From: Xenorhabdus nematophila ATCC 19061
Lineage (GTDB): Bacteria > Pseudomonadota > Gammaproteobacteria > Enterobacterales > Enterobacteriaceae
Direction of reading: 5' to 3'
NCBI RefSeq assembly: GCF_000252955.1
Contig: NC_014228.1
Span: 1,316,005-1,380,004, forward strand
Length of the DNA stretch: 64,000 bases
The notes under the pieces were generated by a model. That model searched no databases. It worked only from the letters and a program-made list of their open reading frames with translations, and was not told the origin of the DNA. Shown piece by piece: positions 48,161-58,889 of the stretch (position 1 is the first letter of the stretch; each line of letters opens with the position of its first letter). The position numbers and the translations under genes were made by a program.

Positions 48161-48916
48161 TTATAGTTTCTGACAAACTTCACACTGAGGATCTTTAGGC
48201 AATGTTATTTCACGAAACTGCGTTGTCATAGCATCGAATAGTAATACTTTGCCACAACTTACTTTCCCGTATTGAGTCAATAATTTAATGGCCTCCATTG
48301 CCTGCAAACAACCAATGGTTCCGACTAATGGCGCCATTACGCCTGCTTCAACGCATGTCAGGTTATTTTCACCGAATAACCGACTCAGGCAACGATAGCA
48401 AGGTTCTTCGGGTTGGTATGTAAAAACAGCAAGCTGGCCTTCCATACGAATCGCTGCACCGGAAACCAGGGGTATTTTGCGTGGATAGCACAGTCGGTTG
48501 AGTTGTTCACGAGCAGCAATGTTATCTGTGCAATCAAGCACAATGTGATGCTGGTTTATCAGTTCATCCAATTCAGGGTCATCCAATAATCCTTCAATGG
48601 GATGAAGGGTGATATGAGGATTGATTTCCCGCAGTGTCAGGGCCGCTGAATGGACTTTCGGCATATTGATGCGATCATCGTGATGGAGAATTTGCCTTTG
48701 CAGATTGGACAGGGAAACCGTATCAAAATCTAGCAAGGTGATTGTTCCGGTACCGGCAGCGGTAAGATATTGGGAAGCCGCGCAGCCGAGGCCTCCCGCG
48801 CCCACTATCAGTATTTTGGATGATTTTAATTTTTCCTGCTTATCGAAATCGAAACCCCGCAAGACAATTTGTCGGTTATAGCGAAGGGTTTCCTCATCAG
48901 TCAGTTCGGTAGTCAT
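48161..48916 (-). CDS. moeB: Molybdopterin-synthase adenylyltransferase
   Basis: MoeB adenylates the C-terminal glycine of MoaD with ATP so that a sulfur can be attached, a ubiquitin E1-like reaction. The 251 residues have the nucleotide loop VGAGGLGCAASQYL near residue 40, the DCTDNIAAREQLNRLC segment with catalytic Asp and structural zinc pairs CYRC and CEVC. The start matches E. coli MoeB. It lies 15 bases after moeA, in the conserved moeA-moeB order. The substrate MoaD is encoded at 12874-13119. Confidence 0.95.
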   Translation of the reverse strand: MTTELTDEETLRYNRQIVLRGFDFDKQEKLKSSKILIVGAGGLGCAASQYLTAAGTGTITLLDFDTVSLSNLQRQILHHDDRINMPKVHSAALTLREINPHITLHPIEGLLDDPELDELINQHHIVLDCTDNIAAREQLNRLCYPRKIPLVSGAAIRMEGQLAVFTYQPEEPCYRCLSRLFGENNLTCVEAGVMAPLVGTIGCLQAMEAIKLLTQYGKVSCGKVLLFDAMTTQFREITLPKDPQCEVCQKL

Positions 48917-48931
48917 CGTGTTGTTATCTTA

Positions 48932-50170
48932 TTAGTTTTGCAATAAATGATTGAAAAATTCGATTTGTACTGTTTCACCCGTGGCAATATGTCCGCGTTC
49001 CCGTTCTAAGACAATAAAGCAGTTACCAAGACTGTAAGAACTGAATATATGGGACCCTTGATGCCCCGTTGTGCTCACCTCTAATTCTCCATTTTCATTA
49101 ATGGCAGCGATTCCCCTTTGAAAATCCAGCCTGCCGGGGGATTTTTTCAATGGCGTTGTCGTTCTGGCAGTAAGGCGCATTGACGGTTGCCATGCAGTAA
49201 AACCGGACAGGCGGGCAATCAAGGGTTGTACCAATTGATAAAACGTCAGCACAGCAGAAACGGGATTGCCCGGCAAACCACAGAACCATGCGTTGTCCAG
49301 TTTACCAAATGCAAAGGGTTTTCCCGGTTTAATCGCGAGTTTCCAGAAACTGATTTTGCCAACTTCGTCCAAGATCTGTTTAGTGTAATCCGCTTCACCG
49401 ACGGAAACGCCACCGCTGCTAATCACTAAATCTGCCTGTATATCCGCTTTGATAAAAGTCTGACGCAATGTCTCCGGATCATCGCAGATCACACCGAAAT
49501 CGATAACGTGACAGCCTAATTTTTCCAACATCAGACGAATGGCAAAACGGTTAGTATCGTAAATCTGACCAGCCTGTAATGGCTTACCAATGGCTTGTAA
49601 TTCGTCACCGGTTGAGAAAATGGCAACGTTCAACTGACGGACAACTTCCACCTTTGCAATGCCCAGTGACGCTATCAGTGGTAATTGTGCCGTGGATAGC
49701 CTGATGCCTCTGGAAAATACCACCGCATTTTGCGCGATATCTTCCCCAATGGTACGTATGTTTTGTCCCTGTTGTACCGGATGAGTAAACAAAACACCTG
49801 TTTCAGTGACTTCCGTTTGCTCCTGCATCACAACAGCATCAGTTCCGGCAGGAAGCGGAGCACCCGTCATGATACGAATACAACTGCCTGTCGGCCAGTC
49901 TCCCTGAAACGGCACACCTGCCAATGCCTTACCTGCTACCGGCAATGTTTGGTTTTCATGCAGATCAGCAAGGCGAATGGCATACCCATCCATTGCTGAG
50001 TTATCAAAAGGGGGAACGTTGATGGGAGAAATAATATCGGTAGCAGTGATACGACCGGCAGAATTGTTTAGGTTAATGGTTTCTGTCGTGGTCAGTGGAA
50101 CAGTTTGAGCCAGTAATTTTTCCAGTGCCTGTTCAAGAGAGATTAAGCCGGAGGTATGGCAGTGATCCAT
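48932..50170 (-). CDS. moeA: Molybdopterin molybdotransferase MoeA
   Basis: MoeA inserts molybdate into adenylated molybdopterin. The 412-residue protein has DNSAMDGYA near residue 60, [20 protein letters not shown], the MoCF-domain motif [13 protein letters not shown] and [16 protein letters not shown] near the C-terminus. The start at 50170 ([20 protein letters not shown]) is chosen because AGGGAG lies six bases upstream and the length equals E. coli (411). An ATG at 50191 would add seven residues. It is cotranscribed with moeB. Confidence 0.94.
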   Translation of the reverse strand: MDHCHTSGLISLEQALEKLLAQTVPLTTTETINLNNSAGRITATDIISPINVPPFDNSAMDGYAIRLADLHENQTLPVAGKALAGVPFQGDWPTGSCIRIMTGAPLPAGTDAVVMQEQTEVTETGVLFTHPVQQGQNIRTIGEDIAQNAVVFSRGIRLSTAQLPLIASLGIAKVEVVRQLNVAIFSTGDELQAIGKPLQAGQIYDTNRFAIRLMLEKLGCHVIDFGVICDDPETLRQTFIKADIQADLVISSGGVSVGEADYTKQILDEVGKISFWKLAIKPGKPFAFGKLDNAWFCGLPGNPVSAVLTFYQLVQPLIARLSGFTAWQPSMRLTARTTTPLKKSPGRLDFQRGIAAINENGELEVSTTGHQGSHIFSSYSLGNCFIVLERERGHIATGETVQIEFFNHLLQN

Positions 50171-50370
50171 GAGATACTCCCTAGATGCCATTATTTACGG
50201 ATATCAACAATGGCGAATAAGCGTTTATTATGGCAGGCATTATGGCAAAGATTGCCTTGATGGGGAATGAGGGGAAATGTCTGTTAATAAAAGATGTATA
50301 TTATATTCATGATTTGTTATAAATGAGTCACTCCAATCAAACCTTCTGATTTCATTACTATTTAATCACT

Positions 50371-51555
50371 ATGAGCAATCAAATCATCACATCTCGTGAA
50401 CGTCATTATCAGGCTTTTCAGATTGCATTAAGCGGTTTCCTCGCTTTAGTTGTTGCAATGGGAATAGGTCGTTTCACTTTTACTCCGCAAGTACCGCTAA
50501 TGATTGCCGAATCCCAAATGACATTGACGGGAGCAGGAATTGTTGCCGCATTTAACTATCTTGGCTATCTGGCCGGTTCTTATGATGCAATGCGGGCACA
50601 GCGTTTTGTTGAATACCGCCTTTGGAGCGGCTTATGGGGAGCGGTGATCATCACGCTGCTTTCTGCATTACTGGATGGTCCGGTATTACACAGTATCGCC
50701 CGTTTCTTTATCGGTTGGGCAAGTGGCTGGACGTTGGTACTTGTGGCCGCATGGGCAAATGAGGAATTGGGCAAACTCAATCGCGCCGGATTAAGTGCTG
50801 CGGTTTTCTCCGGGCCAGGCATGGGGATCTTTATCAGTGGTGTACTGGCGATGGGGGTTCAATCCTGGCAGATGAGTGCAGCCGGTGCATGGATGTTATA
50901 CGGTATTCTGGCGTTGTTGCTCAGTATTTATGTCAGTCGTTACCTGCCTTGCCGTGGGGAACTGCATCGCCCGCAAACGGCCATCCAGAAACTGACACTG
51001 ACGCCGGAAATCAAGCGATTAGTATGGGGTTACAGTCTGGCTGGGTTTGGTTATATCCTGCCCGCGACATTTCTTTCCCAAATGGCGGCAGAACGTTTCC
51101 CGGATAGTGTGTTTTCCCAATTTGTCTGGCCAATATTTGGTGGTGCTTCTGTCATTGGTATTGCATTGGGCATTTTGATGCACAATGTATCGACGGCTCA
51201 AATCCGTCTGGCTATGGTGTTATGGCTTCAGGCATCAGGTATTTTGATTGCGGAAATGTTGTCTGGTATCGGTGGCCTTATGATCGGCGCATTGCTGGTG
51301 GGCGGCGGATTCATGTGTGTTGTACAACTGGCTTTGCAGTATGGGCGTGAATTGGCACCAAAGCATGCACGTTACATGGCAGGATTGCTGACCACAGGCT
51401 ATGCGTTGGGGCAATTGGTTGGACCGATGTTATCCGCCATTTCGACGTGGCTGACCGGCAAACTAGAGCCTGCTCTTTATGTTGCATTTATGGGTTTGGT
51501 CATTGCCGGGTTACTGGTATTTTATCGCAACAATACGCATCGTGAATTATCCTGA
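50371..51555 (+). CDS. YbfB/YjiJ family MFS transporter
   Basis: This is a 394-residue inner-membrane transporter with about 12 helices. The opening FQIALSGFLALVVAMGIGRFTFTPQVPLMI, the AFNYLGYLAGSYDA segment and the WASGWTLVLVAAWANEEL segment are typical of the YbfB/YjiJ subgroup (DUF1228-type MFS). The substrate is unknown. The gene is divergent from moeA, 200 bases away. It ends before folE with about 150 bases between. Confidence 0.85.
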   Translation: MSNQIITSRERHYQAFQIALSGFLALVVAMGIGRFTFTPQVPLMIAESQMTLTGAGIVAAFNYLGYLAGSYDAMRAQRFVEYRLWSGLWGAVIITLLSALLDGPVLHSIARFFIGWASGWTLVLVAAWANEELGKLNRAGLSAAVFSGPGMGIFISGVLAMGVQSWQMSAAGAWMLYGILALLLSIYVSRYLPCRGELHRPQTAIQKLTLTPEIKRLVWGYSLAGFGYILPATFLSQMAAERFPDSVFSQFVWPIFGGASVIGIALGILMHNVSTAQIRLAMVLWLQASGILIAEMLSGIGGLMIGALLVGGGFMCVVQLALQYGRELAPKHARYMAGLLTTGYALGQLVGPMLSAISTWLTGKLEPALYVAFMGLVIAGLLVFYRNNTHRELS

Positions 51556-51703
51556 TTTGGTGCATTGATGACGTGCAGGTATAGTGATGCGCAGAGACGG
51601 TGTGAACTCATGCCGAGTGGTGTTACATCTCACTGGTCTTTGCGTAAAATAAGCGTTTCGATTACCCGTCAGTTGACGGAAGATATTACCCCTGGAGAAA
51701 CTG

Positions 51704-52372
51704 ATGTCATCCCTAAGTACAGAAGCCGTATTGGTGCATTCAGCACTGGTCGCCCGTGGCCTTGAAACCCCTCTGCATGAACAAACTCTGGCACCAGAGG
51801 TGCGTAAAGTACGCATTGAAGAACATATGACAGAAATTATGAAACTGTTAAATCTCGATTTGAGTGATGACAGTTTGGCAGATACACCAGGCCGTATCGC
51901 GAAAATGTATGTGGATGAGATATTCTCAGGACTCGACTATCATAATTTCCCGAAAATTACGCTGATAGAAAACAAAATGAAAGTGGATGAGATGGTAACA
52001 GTGCGTGATATTACGTTGACCAGTACGTGTGAACACCACTTTGTCATCATTGATGGTAAAGCAACCGTTGCCTATATCCCTAAAGATAAAGTGATTGGAT
52101 TGTCGAAGATTAACCGTATCGTCCAATTTTTCGCTCAGCGTCCGCAAGTACAGGAACGTCTGACGCAGCAGATCCTGATTGCACTGCAAACACTGCTGGG
52201 CACCAACAATGTTGCCGTTTCCATTGATGCTGTCCATTACTGTGTCAAAGCACGTGGCATCCGTGACGCGACCAGTACCACGACGACGACGTCTCTGGGC
52301 GGATTATTTAAATCAAGCCAGAATACCCGACAGGAATTCCTGCGTGCAGTGCGCCACCTGCAATTATCGTGA
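51704..52372 (+). CDS. folE: GTP cyclohydrolase I
   Basis: FolE opens the GTP imidazole ring to give dihydroneopterin triphosphate, the first step of folate synthesis. The 222 residues match E. coli. Active-site zinc ligands are in TSTCEHHF (Cys and His) and HYCVKARG (Cys). Also present are [45 protein letters not shown] and the C-terminal TRQEFLR. The enzyme is a toroidal decamer in the cytosol. It lies directly before yeiB, as in E. coli, and the two are likely one transcript. Confidence 0.97.
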   Translation: MSSLSTEAVLVHSALVARGLETPLHEQTLAPEVRKVRIEEHMTEIMKLLNLDLSDDSLADTPGRIAKMYVDEIFSGLDYHNFPKITLIENKMKVDEMVTVRDITLTSTCEHHFVIIDGKATVAYIPKDKVIGLSKINRIVQFFAQRPQVQERLTQQILIALQTLLGTNNVAVSIDAVHYCVKARGIRDATSTTTTTSLGGLFKSSQNTRQEFLRAVRHLQLS

Positions 52373-52411
52373 TGACTTTTTATTATCATGGAATATAGTT
52401 GCAATGGCGTC

Positions 52412-53536
52412 ATGAATCAGAGAATTGAGATACTGGATAGTCTGCGTGGTTTTGCCATTTTGGGAATATTGTTGCTGAATATTACCAGCTTTGCTTTGCC
52501 GTATGCTGCTTACATGAATCTGTTTTATCAAGATTCAGTCTCGTTCTCTGATGTGGTTACATGGTCTGCCCTGAGTGTTTTTACTCAGGGGAAGTTTCTG
52601 TTTATCTTAACGTTATTATTTGGCGCCGCACTTGAATTGCTTCGCCAGCGGGGACGTAACGGGAATATTCCCAGATTACTGATTTTAGCGGTTATTGGTT
52701 TACTGCACGGTATTTTGCTATGGGACGGCGATATCTTGTTGTCATATGGCATTGTGGGCTTGCTGGCATGGCACTTTATCAATACACGCCAAAAGTTATT
52801 TAGCAAGGGAGTGACTTTCTATTTGTCCGGCGTGATGATGTTTTATCTTTTGGGGTTGTTTCCTGTGGGAGATAATAATTCCTTCTGGATGCCGACACCA
52901 GACGATATCTTTCATGAAAGTGCCTGGAAAATTCATGGTGGGCTATTGGCCGCAGAGTATCGTATCCGTCAAATAAGTGGAGCGATGATTGTGGTTATCG
53001 CGCAATATGGCTGGCAAATTATGGGCGTTATGCTATGCGGTGCGATGTTATTGCGTAATGGCTGGTTGAAAGGCGAATTCAGCCACAAACATTATCGTCA
53101 CTTGGCATTATGTCTACTCCCTGCCGGAATGATGATTCAATGTGCAGCTTTATCAATCCAATATTTATATCCTTACAGTTATTTTGCATCGTGGACCATC
53201 CGCTACACTATCACTGAACTGGCGACGCCGTTGCTGGCATTGGCTTATATTTCGCTGATTTATGGATTCTGGCCCGCCATTTCACGTTGGCGGGTCACGT
53301 TTTGGTTGCGTCAGGTCGGGAGAATGGCATTGAGCAGCTATTTGCTGCAAACTTTGGTTTGTACTACGCTTTTTTATCGTTTTGAATTATTTGGTAAGTT
53401 TACTCGTTTGGAATTGATAGCGTTTATCCCATTTATCTGGGCATTGAATATCTGGTTTGCTTGCTGGTGGTTAAAACGTTATTCACAAGGACCAATGGAA
53501 CAGCTTTGGCGTTATTTGACGGCAAAATTGACGTAA
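52412..53536 (+). CDS. yeiB: DUF418 family inner membrane protein YeiB
   Basis: This is a polytopic membrane protein of the DUF418 family with about nine hydrophobic helices; the function is unknown. The conserved N-terminus LDSLRGFAILGILLLNITSFALPYAAYMN, the LLFGAALELLRQRG segment, the central GLLHGILLWDGDILLSYGIVGLLAWH and the late LSSYLLQTLVCTTLFY match E. coli YeiB. I use the ATG at 52412, which aligns with E. coli; the ATG at 52388 adds eight residues, and neither has a good ribosome site. It ends at a strong terminator that overlaps the sanA end. Confidence 0.9.
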   Translation: MNQRIEILDSLRGFAILGILLLNITSFALPYAAYMNLFYQDSVSFSDVVTWSALSVFTQGKFLFILTLLFGAALELLRQRGRNGNIPRLLILAVIGLLHGILLWDGDILLSYGIVGLLAWHFINTRQKLFSKGVTFYLSGVMMFYLLGLFPVGDNNSFWMPTPDDIFHESAWKIHGGLLAAEYRIRQISGAMIVVIAQYGWQIMGVMLCGAMLLRNGWLKGEFSHKHYRHLALCLLPAGMMIQCAALSIQYLYPYSYFASWTIRYTITELATPLLALAYISLIYGFWPAISRWRVTFWLRQVGRMALSSYLLQTLVCTTLFYRFELFGKFTRLELIAFIPFIWALNIWFACWWLKRYSQGPMEQLWRYLTAKLT

Positions 53537-53550
53537 CATTTAAATGATTT

Positions 53551-54314
<764 letters not shown>

Positions 54315-54496
54315 TTATAAGGACTTATGGGCCAATGGCCTAAAGGCTACTTTACTTGAAATATTGAAGCAAGTTTTCGGTGGATTATTGTCGAACTCAT
54401 TCCATTCAATATTGACGCGCGAATGACAGGTGTCTTACCGCTTTTATAAGGTCAGTTTGCTATTAATTTTCTGATAAAAAAGCACGGATGAGAAGA

Positions 54497-54525
54497 AAAG
54501 CCTGCCAGTCATGTTGGCAGGCTTT
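54497..54525 (-). terminator. Terminator after maeA
   Basis: AAAGCCTGCCA (54497-54507) and TGGCAGGCTTT (54515-54525) form a perfect 11-bp stem, 12 bases past the maeA stop on the leftward strand. A TTCTTCTC run follows. Confidence 0.85.
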
Positions 54526-54537
54526 GTAAGAAAATGA

Positions 54538-56235
54538 TCAGAATGAGGTGCGTTTATAGATGCGATATTCTGGTTTCCAGAAATTGCGTTCAATCGCTTC
54601 ATCCAAGGCATCTTCCGATGTGACAATCGCGACACCTTGAATTTGGGCTTTTTTCGCCACTTCCTTGGCTATTTTGCGAGAAACATCTTGGATGTCATCA
54701 ATGGGTGGCAATAATGGGCCGGAGCCTGTTTGCGCCAGCGGTGAACAATCCGCCAAGGCACGGCTGGCAGCCATCAGCATATCATCCGTAACACGTTTGG
54801 CACCGGATGCAATCACACCCAAGCCAATCCCCGGGAAAATATAGGCGTTGTTACACTGAGCGATTGGGTACTCCTGACCGTCATATTTTACCGGCGCAAA
54901 GGGGCTGCCTGTTGCTACCAGCGCCTTGCCGTCAGTCCAGTTAATAATATCTTCAGGACGGGCTTCCACACGTGATGTCGGGTTAGACAGTGGCATCACG
55001 ACCGGGCGTTCGCAATGTTGATGCATTTCACGGATGATTTCTTCCGTGAACAAACCAGATTGACCGGAAACACCAATCAAGACCGTGGGTTTTGCGTTGC
55101 GAACTACATCCATCAATGAAAGAGAATCATTGCTGATATCCCATGATTGCAGGGCAGAGCTTTTCTGTACCAGTGCGTTCTGGAAGTCCAGCAGGTTCGG
55201 CTGCTTATCCGTCAGCAGACCAAAGCGGTCAACCATGAATACGCGGGCACGGGCCTGCTCATCACTCAATCCTTCGGATTTCATTTGTGCGACGATTTGC
55301 TCTGCAATACCACAACCTGCTGAACCCGCGCCAAGGAATGCCACAGTCTGATCTTTTAGCTGACGACCTGCCGCACGGCTGGCAGCAATCAGGCTACCAA
55401 GAGCAACAGATGCAGTACCCTGGATATCATCATTAAAGCAGCAAAGCTCATCACGATAACGGGTCAGCAGTGGCATAGCGTTGTTCTGGGCAAAGTCTTC
55501 GAATTGCAATAGCACGTTAGGCCAGCGACGTTTTACAGCCTGAATGAATTCGTCTACAAATTCATCGTATTCTTTGCCGGTAATGCGGGGGTGACGCCAA
55601 CCCATATATAGCGGGTCATTCAGCCGTTGTGGGTTGTTTGTGCCGACATCCAGTACAACCGGTAAGGTATAAGCCGGGCTGATCCCACCACAAGAGGTAT
55701 ACAACGACAGTTTACCGATAGGAATACCCATGCCGCCGATACCCTGATCACCCAGACCGAGAATACGCTCACCATCGGTGACAACGATAACTTTGACATT
55801 CTGCTTGGTGGCATTTTGCAGCATGTCATCAATGTAGGCCCGGTTTGGATAGGAGATAAACAGACCACGTGCACGGCGATAAATATCAGAAAATTGTTCA
55901 CACGCTGCGCCAACGGTCGGGGTATAGATAATAGGCATCATTTCGCTGAGGTGAGCGTCGAGGAGCCTATAGAACAGCGTTTCGTTAGTGTCCTGAATAT
56001 TCCTTAAATAAATGTGTTTATCCGAGTCATTCTTGAAATCGCAATATTGACGGTAGGCGCGTTCGGCTTGTTCTTCTATCGTTTCAACGGCCTGAGGTAA
56101 TAAGCCATGTAAGTTGAAATTGCTGCGTTCTTCTTCCGTGAAAGCACTGCCTTTGTTCAGCAGAGGGAATTCCAACAAAATCGGACCAGCGTAGGGAATA
56201 TAAAGAGGACGTTTACTTTCGTGTTCCAGTTCCAT
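54538..56235 (-). CDS. maeA: NAD-dependent malic enzyme
   Basis: MaeA oxidatively decarboxylates malate to pyruvate with NAD and a divalent metal. The 565-residue protein has [23 protein letters not shown], the catalytic Lys-containing [16 protein letters not shown] segment, the metal-binding [15 protein letters not shown] and [15 protein letters not shown], and the Rossmann motif [15 protein letters not shown]. The start [22 protein letters not shown] matches SfcA (MaeA). It lies between sanA and cdd, a position not seen in E. coli. Confidence 0.95.
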   Translation of the reverse strand: MELEHESKRPLYIPYAGPILLEFPLLNKGSAFTEEERSNFNLHGLLPQAVETIEEQAERAYRQYCDFKNDSDKHIYLRNIQDTNETLFYRLLDAHLSEMMPIIYTPTVGAACEQFSDIYRRARGLFISYPNRAYIDDMLQNATKQNVKVIVVTDGERILGLGDQGIGGMGIPIGKLSLYTSCGGISPAYTLPVVLDVGTNNPQRLNDPLYMGWRHPRITGKEYDEFVDEFIQAVKRRWPNVLLQFEDFAQNNAMPLLTRYRDELCCFNDDIQGTASVALGSLIAASRAAGRQLKDQTVAFLGAGSAGCGIAEQIVAQMKSEGLSDEQARARVFMVDRFGLLTDKQPNLLDFQNALVQKSSALQSWDISNDSLSLMDVVRNAKPTVLIGVSGQSGLFTEEIIREMHQHCERPVVMPLSNPTSRVEARPEDIINWTDGKALVATGSPFAPVKYDGQEYPIAQCNNAYIFPGIGLGVIASGAKRVTDDMLMAASRALADCSPLAQTGSGPLLPPIDDIQDVSRKIAKEVAKKAQIQGVAIVTSEDALDEAIERNFWKPEYRIYKRTSF

Positions 56236-56461
56236 GATGCTTACTCTTTGGACTAATCAGTCAATAACAAAATCGGCTACAGATCCTAAGAAGATAAAAA
56301 AGATAAGTACAGTAAATGTTACTTAAATATGTTTATCATGAGTAAAAATGAGAGATAACATACAGAATTAGCTAATTAAATGTTATGTAATTTTTTCTTT
56401 TTACCCCTTTCAGAAGTCAGTGAGGGGATAAGCCGCCATTTTGTTAACTTACTCATATATT

Positions 56462-56515
56462 CAATGGGTTTTGAGTTGCAGCTGATAAAGCTGCAACTTG
56501 AAAGGCGACAGGCCT
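56462..56515. repeat. Short dispersed palindromic repeat (copy 2)
   Basis: AGTTGCAGCT (56474-56483) pairs with AGCTGCAACT (56489-56498) and is followed by TGAAAGGCGACAGG. The right flank resembles that of the unit at 7665-7711. It abuts the 3' end of cdd. About 220 bases of unremarkable AT-rich DNA separate it from maeA. Confidence 0.45.
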
Positions 56516-56523
56516 ATTTCATT

Positions 56524-57408
56524 TCAAAATGTGTGCCGTTCAATGGCGTTACAACCCAAAGCAGTCAATGTGGATGTTGTGGCGCTCCATTGTGACAGAC
56601 GACTGTTTTCACCTTCCACCAGCACAGCCCGTTTAATGGACTGACAGTTGCCACCCGACATATTCATAAATATCAAAGCAGCCTGCAAAGGAGGTAAGCT
56701 TGGATTGAACGCGGCATTTTCCGCGTAACGGCCTGTATAAATTTTCCCTTGCTTATCTTGTAATGCGATCCCTGCATGGGATTGGCTATAAGGTGCGTGG
56801 CTACGGTTAGCAGCATCTAATGCAGCTTGTACTAAGTTGTCATCAGTCGCCAATTGATAGTCGTGATTAATTGTATCCAACAGCAGTGGTGTATCGACTA
56901 AATCACCCGGACCAAAGGCTTCTGGCAGGTAATCGGCTAATGTTAATTTTGGACGATCAGGCAAATAAACTTCTAATTGTGTACCACTGTTCAATTCATT
57001 CATAAATTGTCGACAGTGACCACAAGGTGAATAGTTGACGGTAATGGAAATCAATTTTTTTTCGCCATACAGCCAGGCGTGAGTGATTGCTGATTGTTCG
57101 GCATGTACGGTTTGTTGTAATGGTACGTTCGGGAATTCCATATTAGCGCCAAAATAGAAATTGCCACTTTCTCCCTGTGCAATTGCACCCACATAAAAAT
57201 GAGAAATAGGGGCAATGGAGCAGGCAGCAGCCAATGGCAGCAAAGCAAGTGCCAAAGTATGGTCATCAAAGCCACTGTTTTGCTTGATAGATTCAACCTG
57301 CTCTGCTGTTAGCATAGCCGTAAAATCGTCACTTCCGATATAAGGCAACAGAGCTTGTTGCAGTTTAGGTGTGATTTCTGACCAAATAGCGTGAAAACGA
57401 GCTTGCAT
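56524..57408 (-). CDS. cdd: Cytidine deaminase
   Basis: Cdd deaminates cytidine and deoxycytidine to uridine and deoxyuridine for pyrimidine salvage. The 294 residues equal E. coli Cdd. The zinc site has the catalytic [13 protein letters not shown] motif (HAE) and [15 protein letters not shown] (PCxxC). The C-terminal half is a degenerate second deaminase repeat ([19 protein letters not shown]). The last residues, after [16 protein letters not shown], run close to a dispersed repeat. It lies upstream of maeA and downstream of yohK as in the E. coli cdd neighbourhood. Confidence 0.95.
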   Translation of the reverse strand: MQARFHAIWSEITPKLQQALLPYIGSDDFTAMLTAEQVESIKQNSGFDDHTLALALLPLAAACSIAPISHFYVGAIAQGESGNFYFGANMEFPNVPLQQTVHAEQSAITHAWLYGEKKLISITVNYSPCGHCRQFMNELNSGTQLEVYLPDRPKLTLADYLPEAFGPGDLVDTPLLLDTINHDYQLATDDNLVQAALDAANRSHAPYSQSHAGIALQDKQGKIYTGRYAENAAFNPSLPPLQAALIFMNMSGGNCQSIKRAVLVEGENSRLSQWSATTSTLTALGCNAIERHTF

Positions 57409-57599
57409 AGAATGATCTCCAAATTAATTGAAGGTCATTCTAGGGCGTCTGTTTAGGTTTGTAATGTGATAATGCCATATAATTCATGAAATTTTTGTAA
57501 TAAAACTATTGTTTTAGCAATTTACATCAAATATTTACCATTTCCATGAATGATTTCACCTTTTTATTACAGTTTGGTAACCATTTAAATGAAGCTTAT

Positions 57600-58295
57600 T
57601 TATCCAAACAGATGAAGGAGGATCGGAAATAAAAAAGGGGCAATCAACGAAGTAATAATGCCGCAAGTCATCAAAGCCAACGAACTGTATGCGCCTTCGG
57701 TATGATCCATTTCAGCACAACGGGCGGTTCCTACCGCATGGGCTGCTGTCCCCATAGCTAACCCTCGGGAAGCCTTCGTCTTTATTTTCAGAAGGTTAAA
57801 CAGGTTATGACCAAAGATAGCCCCCAGAATACCCACCATAATTACGCAAGCTGCACTGATGGCCGGAATGCCACCGATAGAATCGGCTACTGCCATGGCA
57901 ATCGGCGTTGTGACAGATTTAGGTAAAACTGAGGCCGCAATTTCAGGGGTTGCACCTGCCCATAATGCGATGGCTGTACCGGTTACCATTGCGACCATGC
58001 AGCCGATAAAACAAATGGTAATGATGGATTTCCATTGAGCACGGATTTGGTGAAGTTGCTCATAAAGAGGAAAGGCCAGCGCAACGACGGCTGGTTGCAG
58101 TAAATCATTTAATATTCGGCTGCCGGCAAAATAGTGGTCGTAAGGAGTATTGGTCATAAGGAGCAAAGGAATAATAACGGCTATTGATATCAACAAGGGA
58201 TTAAATATAGGTAGTCTGAGTCGTAGAGACAATTTTTTGGTCAGATAAAATACAATTAATGTTAATGGCAGCGACCACCAAATATGGCTCAACAT
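57600..58295 (-). CDS. yohK: LrgB/CidB family membrane protein YohK
   Basis: YohK is the LrgB-type partner of YohJ, a holin/antiholin-like pair thought to modulate murein hydrolases and cell lysis. It has about seven helices in 231 residues. Features are [52 protein letters not shown], the [20 protein letters not shown] segment and the [28 protein letters not shown] motif of LrgB proteins. It overlaps the yohJ 3' end by seven bases. Confidence 0.92.
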   Translation of the reverse strand: MLSHIWWSLPLTLIVFYLTKKLSLRLRLPIFNPLLISIAVIIPLLLMTNTPYDHYFAGSRILNDLLQPAVVALAFPLYEQLHQIRAQWKSIITICFIGCMVAMVTGTAIALWAGATPEIAASVLPKSVTTPIAMAVADSIGGIPAISAACVIMVGILGAIFGHNLFNLLKIKTKASRGLAMGTAAHAVGTARCAEMDHTEGAYSSLALMTCGIITSLIAPFLFPILLHLFG

Positions 58296-58741
58296 TTTTC
58301 TTTCTCTTCAGATTGTTGTAGTAATGCAGGAGTGGTTTTCTCTTCTTCTTGTTTAGCGCCAATAATGATGCGTTCTCGATGAATATAGTGGGAACTGTAA
58401 GCAACGACAATCATGATAATCACTGTACTGACAATACAGGAAAGAGCGATTGGGAGCATTTGCTGGCTGAGTTGGGGGTAGTAATTCATTATTCCTACCC
58501 CGATGGGTAAAAAGAGCAACGTCATGTTCTTCATCAACAGACTACAACCTGGTTTCACCCAATGTGAAGGAATGATTTGAGATGCCAGTAAGCCGAAAAG
58601 GAGGAGTAAACCAATAATACTGCCGGGGAGAGAGAAGGGAAGGAGTGCTGAAATGATATTTCCCGCGATTAAACACAAATAGAGCAACGCGAATGCGCGC
58701 AGGTATTGCCAACCTATCATCAGCATGTTCTGGAAAGACAT
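58289..58741 (-). CDS. yohJ: LrgA/CidA holin-like protein YohJ
   Basis: YohJ is the CidA/LrgA-type partner of YohK, with four hydrophobic helices: [62 protein letters not shown] and [18 protein letters not shown] cytoplasmic Glu/Lys-rich tail of about 30 residues follows. I chose the ATG at 58741, which has GAGGAA upstream and begins like E. coli YohJ; a 12-codon extension to 58777 has no support. The product is 150 residues, against 132 in E. coli. Confidence 0.9.
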   Translation of the reverse strand: MSFQNMLMIGWQYLRAFALLYLCLIAGNIISALLPFSLPGSIIGLLLLFGLLASQIIPSHWVKPGCSLLMKNMTLLFLPIGVGIMNYYPQLSQQMLPIALSCIVSTVIIMIVVAYSSHYIHRERIIIGAKQEEEKTTPALLQQSEEKEKC

Positions 58742-58814
58742 AATCGATAATTCCTCAATATAGCGAGAGTTCATCATACGATTAACTTCCTGAATGTGCC
58801 ATATGTCACATAAA

Positions 58815-58842
58815 AAAGCGGACTCTTTTTTGAGCCCGCTTT
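58815..58842 (-). terminator. Hairpin after metG
   Basis: AAAGCGGACTC (58815-58825) pairs with GAGCCCGCTTT (58832-58842) with one mismatch, 48 bases beyond the metG stop, with a T run on the leftward strand. Confidence 0.75.
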
Positions 58843-58889
58843 ATTGCATGTTTAAGTAATAATCAGTGTGGTTTCAATGTATGTGCTGA

